Part shown: piece by piece, positions 1 through 7,533 of the stretch | Numbering within the stretch: position 1 is the stretch's first letter | Layout of the letters: each line of letters opens with the position of its first letter | From: Rhodospirillales bacterium | GTDB taxonomy: Bacteria; Pseudomonadota; Alphaproteobacteria; Rhodospirillales; Casp-alpha2 | Direction: 5' to 3' | DNA: 8,204 nucleotides | Assembly: GCA_018664265.1 (NCBI GenBank) | Contig: JABJOR010000490.1 | Location: forward strand, 1-8,204 | The notes under the pieces: generated by a model | Seen by the model: the letters and a program-made list of their open reading frames with translations, nothing else | Database searches by the model: none | Told to the model about the DNA's origin: nothing | Program-made: the position numbers and the translations under genes

Positions 1-677
1 CCCGGGAACCGTTGTTCGGTAATAAAGGCCGGGCGCGGGTCAATGATGGTGACATCAAATCCGGCAATGTTTGCCATAGGGCACAAAGCCTGAGCGATAT
101 GCCCCGCACCAACCACAAAGATACGTGGAGCAGGCGGGAAGGCATGGATAAAGTATTGCTCGCCAGCATCATCTTTTATTGAACTAACACGGGAGTTTAT
201 GGCATCAAGCCCGCTTTGGACCAACTCGTTTGATAAAGTATCGGGATGGTTTGCTGCGCTGGCTAGGCTTTGTTCACCAGAAGATAACTTGGTGATGATG
301 CTTAACGGTGTGCGCTTTGCAATATTTAGTGCCAGCTCTTTCAAGATGCCATCGGGATCGACAGGATTTATAAGGACACTGACCGAGCCACCACAGGTCA
401 GGCCGATGTTCAGGGCTTCTTCGTCGCTGACATTGAATTTCAAGGTGGTGGATTTGCCGCTGGCGATGACCTTTATGGCCTCGCCGACGACTGCCCCTTC
501 GATGCACCCACCAGAGACCGATCCGGCAAACTGACGGGTGTTGCTGATAACAAGTTGACTGCCCACAGGGCGTGGTGATGAGCCCCAGGTCTCAATGACC
601 GTGGCAAGCGCAACCATATGTCCGTCCGCGCACCAGCGGGCAGCTTGTTCCAGAATGTCTTCGGCGCGTACCATCAT
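1..677 (-). CDS. xdhC: XdhC/CoxI-family molybdenum cofactor maturation protein, 3' end cut by window
   Basis: Family role: XdhC proteins bind molybdenum cofactor, help it receive its sulfido ligand and deliver it to xanthine dehydrogenase-type apoenzymes in the cytoplasm. Seen: 225 complete residues are visible. The N-terminal XdhC/CoxI domain has ETWGSSPRPVGSQ (residues 29-41), GSVSGGCIEG (52-61, with conserved Cys58) and LTCGGSVSV (93-101). The C-terminal Rossmann-type domain begins around residue 184 with RIFVVGAGHIAQAL, followed by a beta-strand ending in IIDPRP (211-216). Two-domain members are usually about 300 residues or slightly more, so roughly 100 residues lie beyond base 1. The start ATG at 677-675 is chosen over the adjacent in-frame ATG at 674-672 because GAAGG (692-688) then sits 10 bases upstream; a stop codon lies just upstream in frame. 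The gene follows the aldehyde dehydrogenase by 24 bases and is probably the maturation factor for the molybdenum hydroxylase of this operon. Family assignment is firm; the specific partner is inferred. Confidence 0.93.
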   Translation of the reverse strand, partial: MMVRAEDILEQAARWCADGHMVALATVIETWGSSPRPVGSQLVISNTRQFAGSVSGGCIEGAVVGEAIKVIASGKSTTLKFNVSDEEALNIGLTCGGSVSVLINPVDPDGILKELALNIAKRTPLSIITKLSSGEQSLASAANHPDTLSNELVQSGLDAINSRVSSIKDDAGEQYFIHAFPPAPRIFVVGAGHIAQALCPMANIAGFDVTIIDPRPAFITEQRFP

Positions 678-701
678 ATAGGAGTTGCCTTCAGGTTAAA
701 A

Positions 702-2162
702 TCAGATCCGTGTTGTGATGCACTTAACCTGATAGTAGCTGGACAATGCCGCAAGCCCTTTTTCACGTCCAAAGCCGGAATTTTTCACCCCGCCGAACGG
801 TGTCGCGATACCCCCGGCAAAATACTGGTTGATGAAAATCTGTCCGGCTTCCATTTCACGGGCGAAATGCATGGCCTTGGTGATGTCCTTTGTATAAATA
901 CCGCCACACAGGCCAAACGGCGTGTCATTAGCGGCAACCATGGCGTCTTCTGGGTTATCAACGATTTGAACGGCGAGAACCGGGCCGAAGATTTCTTCTT
1001 GCACCAGTTTGTCCGAACGCTGTAGATCATCAATGATTGTGGGTTCCATGAAGAAGCCTTTCTCCATGCCTGCCGGGTTGCTGCGATTGCCGCCTGTGGC
1101 AATGGAACATCCACGCGCACGGGCGTCTTCAACAAAGGCAGACACACTGTTAAGCTGGGCGCTGGAAACCAGTGGCCCCAGATCGGCGTCATCAAGACCA
1201 TGGCCCATCTTAAGGGCGCTGGCTTTGGCAACAAGTTTTTCCATCATCTGGGCATGGACGGAGCGTTCAATAACCAGACGCGAACCGCTTGAGCAGACCT
1301 GTCCGGCGTTCATGAAGATAGCCTTCATGGTGCCTTCCACGGCAGCGTCGATGTCGGCATCTTCCAACACCACGACGGGGGACTTGCCGCCCAGCTCCAT
1401 GGTGGTGGATGCAATTGAATCGGCAGCTGCGCGCATAACGGTCTGGCCTGTGGACACCGACCCGGTGAAGGTTACATGGGCAATGTCAGGGTGACTGGTT
1501 AGCGTCCCGCCAACGGCTGAGCCCTTCCCGGTAATGACATTATAAACCCCGTCGGGAAGACCAGCTTCTTTCAGGATATTGCCCAGCATCAAAGCGGTCA
1601 GAGACGTGATAAGGGCGGGTTTGATAATACAGGTACACCCGGCAGCCAAAGCAGGGGCCGCGCCACGAACTGTGGTTACAAGCGGGAAGTTCCAGGGAAT
1701 AATGTGGGCGGTCACACCGACGGGCTCATGCAAGGTAAAGGACATGAAGTCCGGCCCGAGCGGAATGCTGTCACCTTGCAGCTTGTCCGCCATGCCAGCG
1801 TAGTATTCGAAATATCCGGCGGCGGTTTCAACATCACCGTAAGCTTCGCGCAGGGGTTTTCCACTATCAAGGGTTTCAACACGCGCCAGCAAATCTTTGT
1901 CGCGACGAATTATGGCGGCGGCACGGGTCAGAATACGACCACGCTCAGCCGGAAGAACTTTTCGAAATTCCTTCAGCGCACTTTTGGAATTTTCAATGGC
2001 GTGCAGAACGTCGGCCTCATTGCCAAGCGCAATGCTGGCAAATTCCTTGCCGGTTGCAGGGTCGACGGTTGGCTCATATTCTCCGCTGCTCGGTGCAACC
2101 CATTTGCCGCCAATATAAAGTTTATTCGGAAGTTCGCTTGGTGCGTCCCAGTTATTTGACAT
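702..2162 (-). CDS. NAD(P)-dependent aldehyde dehydrogenase with atypical cofactor motif
   Basis: Family role: cytoplasmic oxidation of an aldehyde to its acid with NAD+ or NADP+. Seen: 486 residues, a normal length for the classical ALDH superfamily, with a complete catalytic set. These include PWNFP (156-160, oxyanion-hole Asn158), Lys181, FTGSVSTG (232-239), ELGGKSP with general base Glu256, NAGQVCSSG with nucleophile Cys290, EEIFGPV with Glu390, and PFGGVKNSGFGRE (455-467). Odd: the usual KP(A/S)E motif reads KPAL (181-184), so the glutamate that binds the adenosine ribose of NAD+ is leucine, and the next residues (ITS) also differ from the common pattern. The start ATG at 2162-2160 has a Shine-Dalgarno overlapping the stop codon of the upstream DMGDH-like gene, 11 bases away. 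The substrate is unknown. Context suggests an aldehyde made by the neighbouring flavoprotein or molybdenum hydroxylase pathway; betaine-aldehyde-like or semialdehyde substrates are possible but not shown. Confidence 0.95.
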   Translation of the reverse strand: MSNNWDAPSELPNKLYIGGKWVAPSSGEYEPTVDPATGKEFASIALGNEADVLHAIENSKSALKEFRKVLPAERGRILTRAAAIIRRDKDLLARVETLDSGKPLREAYGDVETAAGYFEYYAGMADKLQGDSIPLGPDFMSFTLHEPVGVTAHIIPWNFPLVTTVRGAAPALAAGCTCIIKPALITSLTALMLGNILKEAGLPDGVYNVITGKGSAVGGTLTSHPDIAHVTFTGSVSTGQTVMRAAADSIASTTMELGGKSPVVVLEDADIDAAVEGTMKAIFMNAGQVCSSGSRLVIERSVHAQMMEKLVAKASALKMGHGLDDADLGPLVSSAQLNSVSAFVEDARARGCSIATGGNRSNPAGMEKGFFMEPTIIDDLQRSDKLVQEEIFGPVLAVQIVDNPEDAMVAANDTPFGLCGGIYTKDITKAMHFAREMEAGQIFINQYFAGGIATPFGGVKNSGFGREKGLAALSSYYQVKCITTRI

Positions 2163-2170
2163 TGTAATAA

Positions 2171-2176
2171 TCCTTA
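2171..2176 (-). promoter_or_regulatory. Shine-Dalgarno of the aldehyde dehydrogenase, overlapping upstream stop codon
   Basis: The bases TAAGGA on the minus strand combine the TAA stop of the DMGDH-like gene (2176-2174) with an AAGGA ribosome binding site. Eight bases separate it from the ATG at 2162. This arrangement fixes the aldehyde dehydrogenase start and suggests that ribosomes ending the flavoprotein gene re-initiate on the next one, which would keep the two products in step. Confidence 0.75.
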
Positions 2177-4624
2177 CATTTTAACGCGGACCCCGGCGGG
2201 GTCATAAAAAGGTTTGAACGAGGCTTCGGCTGCAAAGGTCTCGCAGGCAATTTCGATCTCGAATGTGGCATTATTTATCAGCTCTGTCGTTACCCCTTCG
2301 GGGTGACGTACATATCCCATACCAACGGAGCTACCCAGATTAAATCCATAGGCACCAGAGCTAAGATATCCGACGATTTTACCGTTCATGCGGATTAATT
2401 CGTCATGAAACAGAACGGGTTCCGGATCAACCAGCTTGAAGTTGACCATTTTACGGCTCAAGACTTGTTTGTGTTGTGGTACCAAAGCCTCACGGCCGTA
2501 AAACCCGCCGGGTTTGTCCATTTTCACAATGAACCCGAGGCCAGCTTCGAACGGTGTATCATCGGGGGCCATGTCGAGCACGTACTCGCGGTAGGCGCGT
2601 TCACACCTGAGGTGTTCCAGCGCGTGGTAGCCAGCCTGAACGAGGCCAAACGGCTTTCCAGCTTCCATGATGATGTCGTAGATGTCTTGCACGAACTCAC
2701 TTGAGACTTGTAGCTCGTAGCCAAGCTCACCAATAAAGGTCTGGCGCTTGGCGAGCACACGGGCGTAGCCCATGTCAATTTCCTGCGCCGTCAAAAACGG
2801 GAAGGCTTCATTGGACATGTCGGCACTGGTGATGGATTGCAGCAGCTCGCGGGATTTTGGTCCCTGAATGTTGAGGCACGCATAGCCAGCCGTAATATCG
2901 GTCAGCGTCACATGCTGGTCCGGCTTGATGTGCATGGCCATCCAGTTCATATCGCGTTGATGAACACCTGCCGATGAATAAATAATATAGCAATCACTGG
3001 CGCGCCGATCGATGGTGATATCAACCTCGATACCGCCCATGCTGTTCAGCATATGGGTATAGATCAGTTTTCCTACAGGAACATCAATGTTGCTGACGCA
3101 CATCCATTGCAAAAATTCACAGGCATCGCGACCCTGTACCATGGTCTTCCCGAAGGAGCTGATATCCATAATAACAACGCCTTCGCGCGCTGCGCGACAC
3201 TCGGCGGCGGTATGTTCATACCAGTTGGGCTTAAAGAACGAATAATCGTTTTTGGGCTCGACGCCTTTTGGCGCAAACCACATGGGGCGTTCCCAACCAA
3301 CGGTTTCACCAAAGCAGGCTCCGGATGCTGCCAGTCTGTCGTGCAGGTGGCTCTTGCGAACCGGGCGGGATGTTTCATGTTCCTTGTTCGGCCATGGCAT
3401 CTCGAAAATTCCACCGAGAGATTCCGAGCACCTGTCATACAGATATTTTTTGTTAATTTGGAACGGATGGAAGCGGGCCACGTCATAATCCAGCAAGTCC
3501 ATGTCCGGCTCGCCATTGAGTATCCAGTGCGACAGGGCGCGGGAAATGCCGGGGCTGATCTCGAAACCTTCGGAATTCAATCCGGCAGCAATATAACAAT
3601 TACGCAGACCCGGTGCTTCGCCAAGACACGGCAGATCATCGGGCGTAAAACTTTCCGGCCCGTTCATGAATTTATGAATGCCGATATGTCCAAGCTCTGG
3701 CACCATCTCCATGGCCTTGGTATAGGGTAGCTCAAAATGATCCCAGTCTTCCTGCATTTCGATGAACTGTTGTTCCGATGGCAGATTTTCCTGAGGTAAA
3801 GGTTTGCCGCGAGGCTCGAACGATCCGATCAATAATTTCCCGGCTTCTTCCTTCATATAGGTATAGCCGTCGGTGTCGCGTAACACAGGTAATGTGGGTA
3901 CGACAAAATCCATGTCCTCGGTGACAACGTACATGTGCTCGCAAGCATGCAATGGTACACGCGCGCCAAGTTGGGCGGCGAAATCGCGCGTCCACAGACC
4001 ACAGGCCAGAACCAGCTTCTCGCACGTGATGGTCTCGCCGTTTGCAGTATCAAGCTGGTACTCACCGGAGGGCAGGCGCTTCATGGTATCTACGGGGGTT
4101 CTCTCGAACACACGACAGCCACGTTTTTTCGCGCCACCGATTAATGCGTTGATGGTGTCAACGGGAGAGAGTTGCCCGTCACCAGGGATGAACACGCCTC
4201 CTGCCACCTGGTTTTCGTCCAGCGCCGGGTACATATCTTTGACTTCACTGGTTGAGATCACGTGGGCTTCGATGTTGAAACTTTTAGCGAGACTAGCCCG
4301 GCGTTTCATCTCATGCACGCGGTCCATGTTGCGCCCGATGGCGAGGGTTCCGTTTTGCTTGAAGCCCGTCGCCATGCCGGTATCGCGTTCCAGCTCCGGA
4401 TAGAATTCTGCGTTGTATTTGGCGACGTCCGTGGTGGCGTGACCACCACGCAGCTGCATGATCAATCCTGCCGCATGCCACGATGTGCCACAAGACAAAA
4501 CGCCGCGCTCTAGCAGCACGACGTCTTTCTCTCCAGCTTTGGTGAGCTGATAAGCAATGGAGCTTCCCACAACGCCCCCGCCCACAATAACGATACGGGC
4601 GTGGCCCGGTAATTCTTTGCTCAT
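2174..4624 (-). CDS. Dimethylglycine/sarcosine dehydrogenase-like FAD and folate-dependent demethylase
   Basis: Family role: oxidative demethylation of an N-methylamine on FAD, with the one-carbon unit captured by tetrahydrofolate as methylene-THF in a second domain. Seen: 816 residues, full length for the DMGDH/SARDH/4-methylaminobutyrate oxidase group. An N-terminal FAD fold carries GGGVVG (15-20) and GTSWHAAGL (46-54); His50 aligns with the histidine that covalently holds FAD in mammalian DMGDH. The FAD domain closes with NGPESFTPDDLP (321-332) and GLNSEGFEISPG (348-359). A linker (about 385-440) follows, then a glycine cleavage T-protein-like domain: WERPMWFAP (444-452), DISSFGK (487-493), LNSMGGIEVD (526-535, Asp535 matching by eye the T-protein folate aspartate), GELGYEL (632-638) and DDTPFEAGLGF (688-698). 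A T-protein C-terminal barrel occupies about 720-810. The start at 4624 has AGGGG six bases upstream. No signal peptide is visible, so it is cytoplasmic. Electrons probably go to ETF or oxygen; neither acceptor is encoded here. The methylated substrate is not identifiable from sequence. Confidence 0.93.
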   Translation of the reverse strand: MSKELPGHARIVIVGGGVVGSSIAYQLTKAGEKDVVLLERGVLSCGTSWHAAGLIMQLRGGHATTDVAKYNAEFYPELERDTGMATGFKQNGTLAIGRNMDRVHEMKRRASLAKSFNIEAHVISTSEVKDMYPALDENQVAGGVFIPGDGQLSPVDTINALIGGAKKRGCRVFERTPVDTMKRLPSGEYQLDTANGETITCEKLVLACGLWTRDFAAQLGARVPLHACEHMYVVTEDMDFVVPTLPVLRDTDGYTYMKEEAGKLLIGSFEPRGKPLPQENLPSEQQFIEMQEDWDHFELPYTKAMEMVPELGHIGIHKFMNGPESFTPDDLPCLGEAPGLRNCYIAAGLNSEGFEISPGISRALSHWILNGEPDMDLLDYDVARFHPFQINKKYLYDRCSESLGGIFEMPWPNKEHETSRPVRKSHLHDRLAASGACFGETVGWERPMWFAPKGVEPKNDYSFFKPNWYEHTAAECRAAREGVVIMDISSFGKTMVQGRDACEFLQWMCVSNIDVPVGKLIYTHMLNSMGGIEVDITIDRRASDCYIIYSSAGVHQRDMNWMAMHIKPDQHVTLTDITAGYACLNIQGPKSRELLQSITSADMSNEAFPFLTAQEIDMGYARVLAKRQTFIGELGYELQVSSEFVQDIYDIIMEAGKPFGLVQAGYHALEHLRCERAYREYVLDMAPDDTPFEAGLGFIVKMDKPGGFYGREALVPQHKQVLSRKMVNFKLVDPEPVLFHDELIRMNGKIVGYLSSGAYGFNLGSSVGMGYVRHPEGVTTELINNATFEIEIACETFAAEASFKPFYDPAGVRVKM

Positions 4625-4630
4625 GGTTTA

Positions 4631-4635
4631 CCCCT
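4631..4635 (-). promoter_or_regulatory. Shine-Dalgarno of the DMGDH-like gene
   Basis: AGGGG on the minus strand lies six bases before the ATG at 4624 and immediately downstream of the intergenic hairpin. The hairpin itself ends at 4640, so the ribosome binding site stays outside the stem and would remain accessible when the stem forms. Confidence 0.65.
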
Positions 4636-4639
4636 GTTT

Positions 4640-4687
4640 ATTTGAACCACCGGGCATACTTTATAACAGTACGCCCGGTGTTCAAAT
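4640..4687 (-). repeat. 20-bp inverted repeat (hairpin) between the molybdenum hydroxylase and DMGDH-like genes
   Basis: This imperfect palindrome fills most of the 68-base gap. The arms are 4640-4660 and 4668-4687 with a 7-base loop (4661-4667). Twenty pairs form, with a single bulged base at 4648. The pair 4656/4672 is a G-U wobble in RNA of the coding (minus) direction but an A-C mismatch in RNA of the other direction, which favours function in the operon transcript. The core is CACCGGGC pairing with GCCCGGTG. No uridine tract follows in the coding direction (the sequence continues AAACAGGGG), so it is not a classical intrinsic terminator. Possible roles are a 3' stabiliser for the molybdenum hydroxylase message, an RNase processing site, partial attenuation, or a dispersed REP-like repeat. 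The structure is seen directly; the role is inference. Confidence 0.8.
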
Positions 4688-4692
4688 TCTTC

Positions 4693-7032
4693 TTATTCAG
4701 CAGCCTGCTTCATCTTTTTTTCGTTAATGGCAGCAAGCACTTTTTCCGGTGTTAGCGGCAGATGGAAAATACGGGTGCCAATGGCGTCGGCAACCGCGTT
4801 GACGATGGACGCTGCAACCGGAGAGAAAACCGGCTCGCCGATACCTTTTGATCCGAACGGTCCAAGGCCACTGCGAGATTCAAGAACGATGCATTCAATC
4901 TCGGGAACGTCTTCGGATGTCGGGATCAGGTATTCGCTGAACGAGCCATTCTTGAGAACGCCTTTCTCCAGGATCAACTCTTCGCTGAGCGCGAAGCCTT
5001 GTCCCATGAGTGCAGAGCCTTCGATCTGGCCTTCCACAGCGCGCAGGTTGATGGATTGTCCCACGTCATGGGCACCGACGCTTTTGATCACGGTGACTTC
5101 GCCGGTATCAACATCGACGGACACTTTGGCAGCGTGCGCACCATAGGTGAAGTCCGGGAAGACCTCGCCTTGCCCGGTTTCCGGATCAAGACCTTCGCTT
5201 GGCGGTGCACGGTAAATCGCCAGGTTATGACGGTGGACCCCTTCGGCAGCACACAGCTTGATCATTTCTTTAACGGTCATACCGCGTTCCGGATTATCCA
5301 GAACAAAGACCCTGCCGTCAGCCAGATCAAGTTCGCCTACTGAAACATCAAAATGTTTTGCCATGCATGTCAGAACGTTTTCACGCACCGCGACCGAGGC
5401 CAGCTCGGTTGCCTTGCCGCTCATGTACAATGCACGACTGGCGGTTGATGTTCCAGCCAGTGGATTGACGTGACCATCACCGAAGTAAACGGTGACCTCA
5501 CTCATGGGAACGCCGAGAACTTCTCCGGCGATCTGGGCGAGAGCTGACATTTGTCCGGCACCAATGTCGGTAACTGCGCAACGCACAATGACCGTGCCAT
5601 CCATTTCCATACCAACCCAGGACTCGGATGTATCCTTCATCCAGCGGATACGACCATAGCTTTGCTGGTAACAGGCAATGCCGTGACCATAGGCAAGGTG
5701 GTCGGTGTTATCTTCTTTATCGCCAAGGGCTGCTTTGGCTTGTGTGGCACATTTATCAGACCACACAGCGCTGCGAATAATTTGTCCTGTGGTGTTTGGA
5801 TCACCGGTCTGAATAAAGTTTTGGCGGCGCAGGTCAAGCGAGTCCATGCCGATCAGATTGGCAATTTCTTCCATCTGGGCTTCACACGCTGTGTTGGCCT
5901 GCATGGTGCCAAATCCGCGGTAGGCACAGGTTGGAATGTTATTGGTGGCAGCTGACGTGCTGTCGATCCAAAGATTATCAACTCGGTAAGGTCCAGTTGC
6001 ACCAACGGTCGCATAGAGCAGGATGTAAGGGCTCAGTTTTGCATACGCCCCTGCATCTGATGTGACCTTGATTTTCATGGCGGTGATTTTGCCATCTTTG
6101 GTAACGCCGGTTTTATGGGTGAAGGTAAACGGATGACGCGGCCCGTGAGAGATAAAGGAATTCTCGCGAGTTTGAATCAGCTTCACTGGACGTTTTGTTT
6201 CCATGGCGAGCAAGGCAAGCCAGACCTCGATGGTCATAACTTCTTTACCACCAAAGCCGCCACCGACATAAGGCGCCGTCAGATGAACTTTGTTGTGCGG
6301 TAATCCCAATGCATCGGCAACCGCGCGGAAATGCTCGACCACCTGGGTGCTGGAACGGATGTTGAGAACTTCGTGCTCATCCACCCAGGCCACAGCCGCT
6401 TCAGGTTCCAAAAATGCCTGTTCCTGATATTGCGAGGAAAAGGTATTTTCCAGAATGTAGTCGGCGTCTTCGAAGCCTTTGTCGATATCACCTTTGCGGA
6501 TTTTATAGGCGGCAACAATATTGTCATCACCGTACACATTGAACGCGCCGGGCTTTTGGGATTCAAACTTGTCGTAAACACCTTCGGTGTCTTCCCAGTC
6601 AACAACGATCAGATCCAGTGCGCTCTGGGCTATCTCGTAACTTTCTGCGGCGACAAGGGCGAGAGGCTCTCCACAAAAACGCACGCAATCATCGGCGAGA
6701 ATAGGCTGCTTGGTGTTCTTGGTGCCACCACCAGCCTGACCCGGTAGATCAGTCATAACTCTGTTGAGATCGCCGAGGTCTTCGGCGGTCAGCACACAGT
6801 GAACGCCGGATAGGGCTTTGGCAGCAGAGGTGTCGATGCCACGAATGTTGGCGCTTGCCCGATCAGAATGCAGGACCTTGGCGAACAGCATGTTCTCCAT
6901 ATAAAAGTCCCCGGCGTATACGGCCTTGCCGTAAACTTTTGTCGGTGCATCGTTGCGCGGCTTAGCCTTGCCGACCTGTCGCAGGTTTACATTTGCGATG
7001 GCGTTGGGGGTTGTCAGATCAGGGGTGCTCAT
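4693..7032 (-). CDS. Molybdenum hydroxylase large (molybdopterin-binding) subunit, xanthine dehydrogenase family
   Basis: Family role: the catalytic subunit carrying the Mo-pyranopterin cofactor, which hydroxylates an aldehyde or N-heterocycle with oxygen from water and passes electrons to the 2Fe-2S and FAD subunits. Seen: 779 residues, the usual length. The N-terminal hammerhead domain begins with TKVYGKAVYAGD (31-42). Molybdopterin-binding regions follow: EQAFLEPEA (204-212), YVGGGFGGKE (255-264), the substrate loop AYRGFG (370-375), DIGAGQ (489-494), STASR (529-533), EGQIEGSALMGQG (667-679) and SKGIGEP (728-734), where Glu733 is the presumed catalytic base. The AYRGFG loop lacks the cysteine of true aerobic CO dehydrogenase. 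At the position of the second substrate-binding acid of xanthine dehydrogenase (TRENSF, Asn291 by eye) there is asparagine. Both argue against CO or xanthine as substrate. The start ATG (7032) overlaps the previous gene's stop as ATGA, and GGAG (7043-7040) lies seven bases upstream. The actual substrate is unknown. Confidence 0.94.
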   Translation of the reverse strand: MSTPDLTTPNAIANVNLRQVGKAKPRNDAPTKVYGKAVYAGDFYMENMLFAKVLHSDRASANIRGIDTSAAKALSGVHCVLTAEDLGDLNRVMTDLPGQAGGGTKNTKQPILADDCVRFCGEPLALVAAESYEIAQSALDLIVVDWEDTEGVYDKFESQKPGAFNVYGDDNIVAAYKIRKGDIDKGFEDADYILENTFSSQYQEQAFLEPEAAVAWVDEHEVLNIRSSTQVVEHFRAVADALGLPHNKVHLTAPYVGGGFGGKEVMTIEVWLALLAMETKRPVKLIQTRENSFISHGPRHPFTFTHKTGVTKDGKITAMKIKVTSDAGAYAKLSPYILLYATVGATGPYRVDNLWIDSTSAATNNIPTCAYRGFGTMQANTACEAQMEEIANLIGMDSLDLRRQNFIQTGDPNTTGQIIRSAVWSDKCATQAKAALGDKEDNTDHLAYGHGIACYQQSYGRIRWMKDTSESWVGMEMDGTVIVRCAVTDIGAGQMSALAQIAGEVLGVPMSEVTVYFGDGHVNPLAGTSTASRALYMSGKATELASVAVRENVLTCMAKHFDVSVGELDLADGRVFVLDNPERGMTVKEMIKLCAAEGVHRHNLAIYRAPPSEGLDPETGQGEVFPDFTYGAHAAKVSVDVDTGEVTVIKSVGAHDVGQSINLRAVEGQIEGSALMGQGFALSEELILEKGVLKNGSFSEYLIPTSEDVPEIECIVLESRSGLGPFGSKGIGEPVFSPVAASIVNAVADAIGTRIFHLPLTPEKVLAAINEKKMKQAAE

Positions 7033-7526
7033 GCGGCTTCTCCCTCTTGTGTTTCGCCACGCATTTCTGCGGCGGCAACTTCTACGGCTTCAAAGATACG
7101 GGTGTAGCCGGTGCAACGGCAAAGATTGCCGCTGAGCCCTCGCTTGATATCATCAAGGCTCGGGTCCGGGTTTTCTTTTAATAAGGCCTTTGCTGCAATG
7201 ATCATGCCCGGTGTGCAATACCCGCACTGGGACGCGCCGGTATCAATGAAAGCTTTTTGCAGCGGATCGGCATTGCCTTTATCGCCAAGGCCTTTGATCG
7301 TGACAACTTCATGTCCGTCGGCATGCCAGGCCAGGGTCAGGCAGCTATCAATGGGCTCACCGTCCATCAACACCGCGCATGCACCACAGTCGCCTTTTTC
7401 ACAACCGCATTTGATTTCTACAAAACCTTCATGGCGCAGGGCTTCCAGCAATGTGCGGTGGGACGGGGCAATAAATTGAACCGATGCGCCATTGACCGTG
7501 AGGTTGATAATTTTTTCGTTACTCAT
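7029..7526 (-). CDS. Molybdenum hydroxylase small subunit, two [2Fe-2S] clusters
   Basis: Family role: relays electrons from the molybdenum site to FAD. Seen: 165 residues, the normal length. The N-terminal plant-ferredoxin-like domain binds one cluster through Cys42, Cys47, Cys50 and Cys62 (in KCGCEKGDCGAC and DSC). The helical C-terminal domain binds the second through Cys101, Cys104 (SQCGYCTPGM), Cys136 and Cys138 (GNLCRCTGY). All eight ligands are present; Cys40 is an extra cysteine next to the first cluster. The start ATG at 7526 has AAAGGAA (7540-7534) seven bases upstream. The gene follows the FAD subunit by 26 bases and overlaps the large subunit by four, giving the M-S-L order seen in coxMSL-type operons. 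Assignment is secure; the enzyme's substrate is set by the large subunit. Confidence 0.96.
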   Translation of the reverse strand: MSNEKIINLTVNGASVQFIAPSHRTLLEALRHEGFVEIKCGCEKGDCGACAVLMDGEPIDSCLTLAWHADGHEVVTIKGLGDKGNADPLQKAFIDTGASQCGYCTPGMIIAAKALLKENPDPSLDDIKRGLSGNLCRCTGYTRIFEAVEVAAAEMRGETQEGEAA

Positions 7527-7533
7527 AAAACTA

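Noticed and set aside
274..507. A 77-codon minus-strand open frame within the XdhC gene
   Set aside because: It is in a different frame from the 225-residue XdhC reading, which carries the conserved motifs. The product is arginine- and histidine-rich, typical of an out-of-frame shadow.
618..1025. A 135-codon plus-strand open frame across the ALDH/XdhC junction
   Set aside because: It is antisense to the well-supported end of the aldehyde dehydrogenase, including its PFGG and EEIFGPV regions, and to the XdhC start. Its product resembles nothing known.
702..2162. Naming the aldehyde dehydrogenase as betaine-aldehyde or succinate-semialdehyde dehydrogenase
   Set aside because: No substrate-pocket signature that I can read separates these activities, and the cofactor motif is atypical, so a specific name would be a guess.
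3053..3730. A 225-codon plus-strand open frame
   Set aside because: It lies wholly antisense to the DMGDH-like gene, whose minus-strand frame has family motifs throughout this stretch. The plus-strand product has no recognisable motif. It is a shadow frame.
4640..4687. Calling the hairpin an intrinsic terminator
   Set aside because: In the coding direction the stem is followed by AAACAGGGG rather than a run of T, and the next gene's ribosome binding site follows at once. In the opposite direction the following sequence is only mildly T-rich and there is no gene to terminate.
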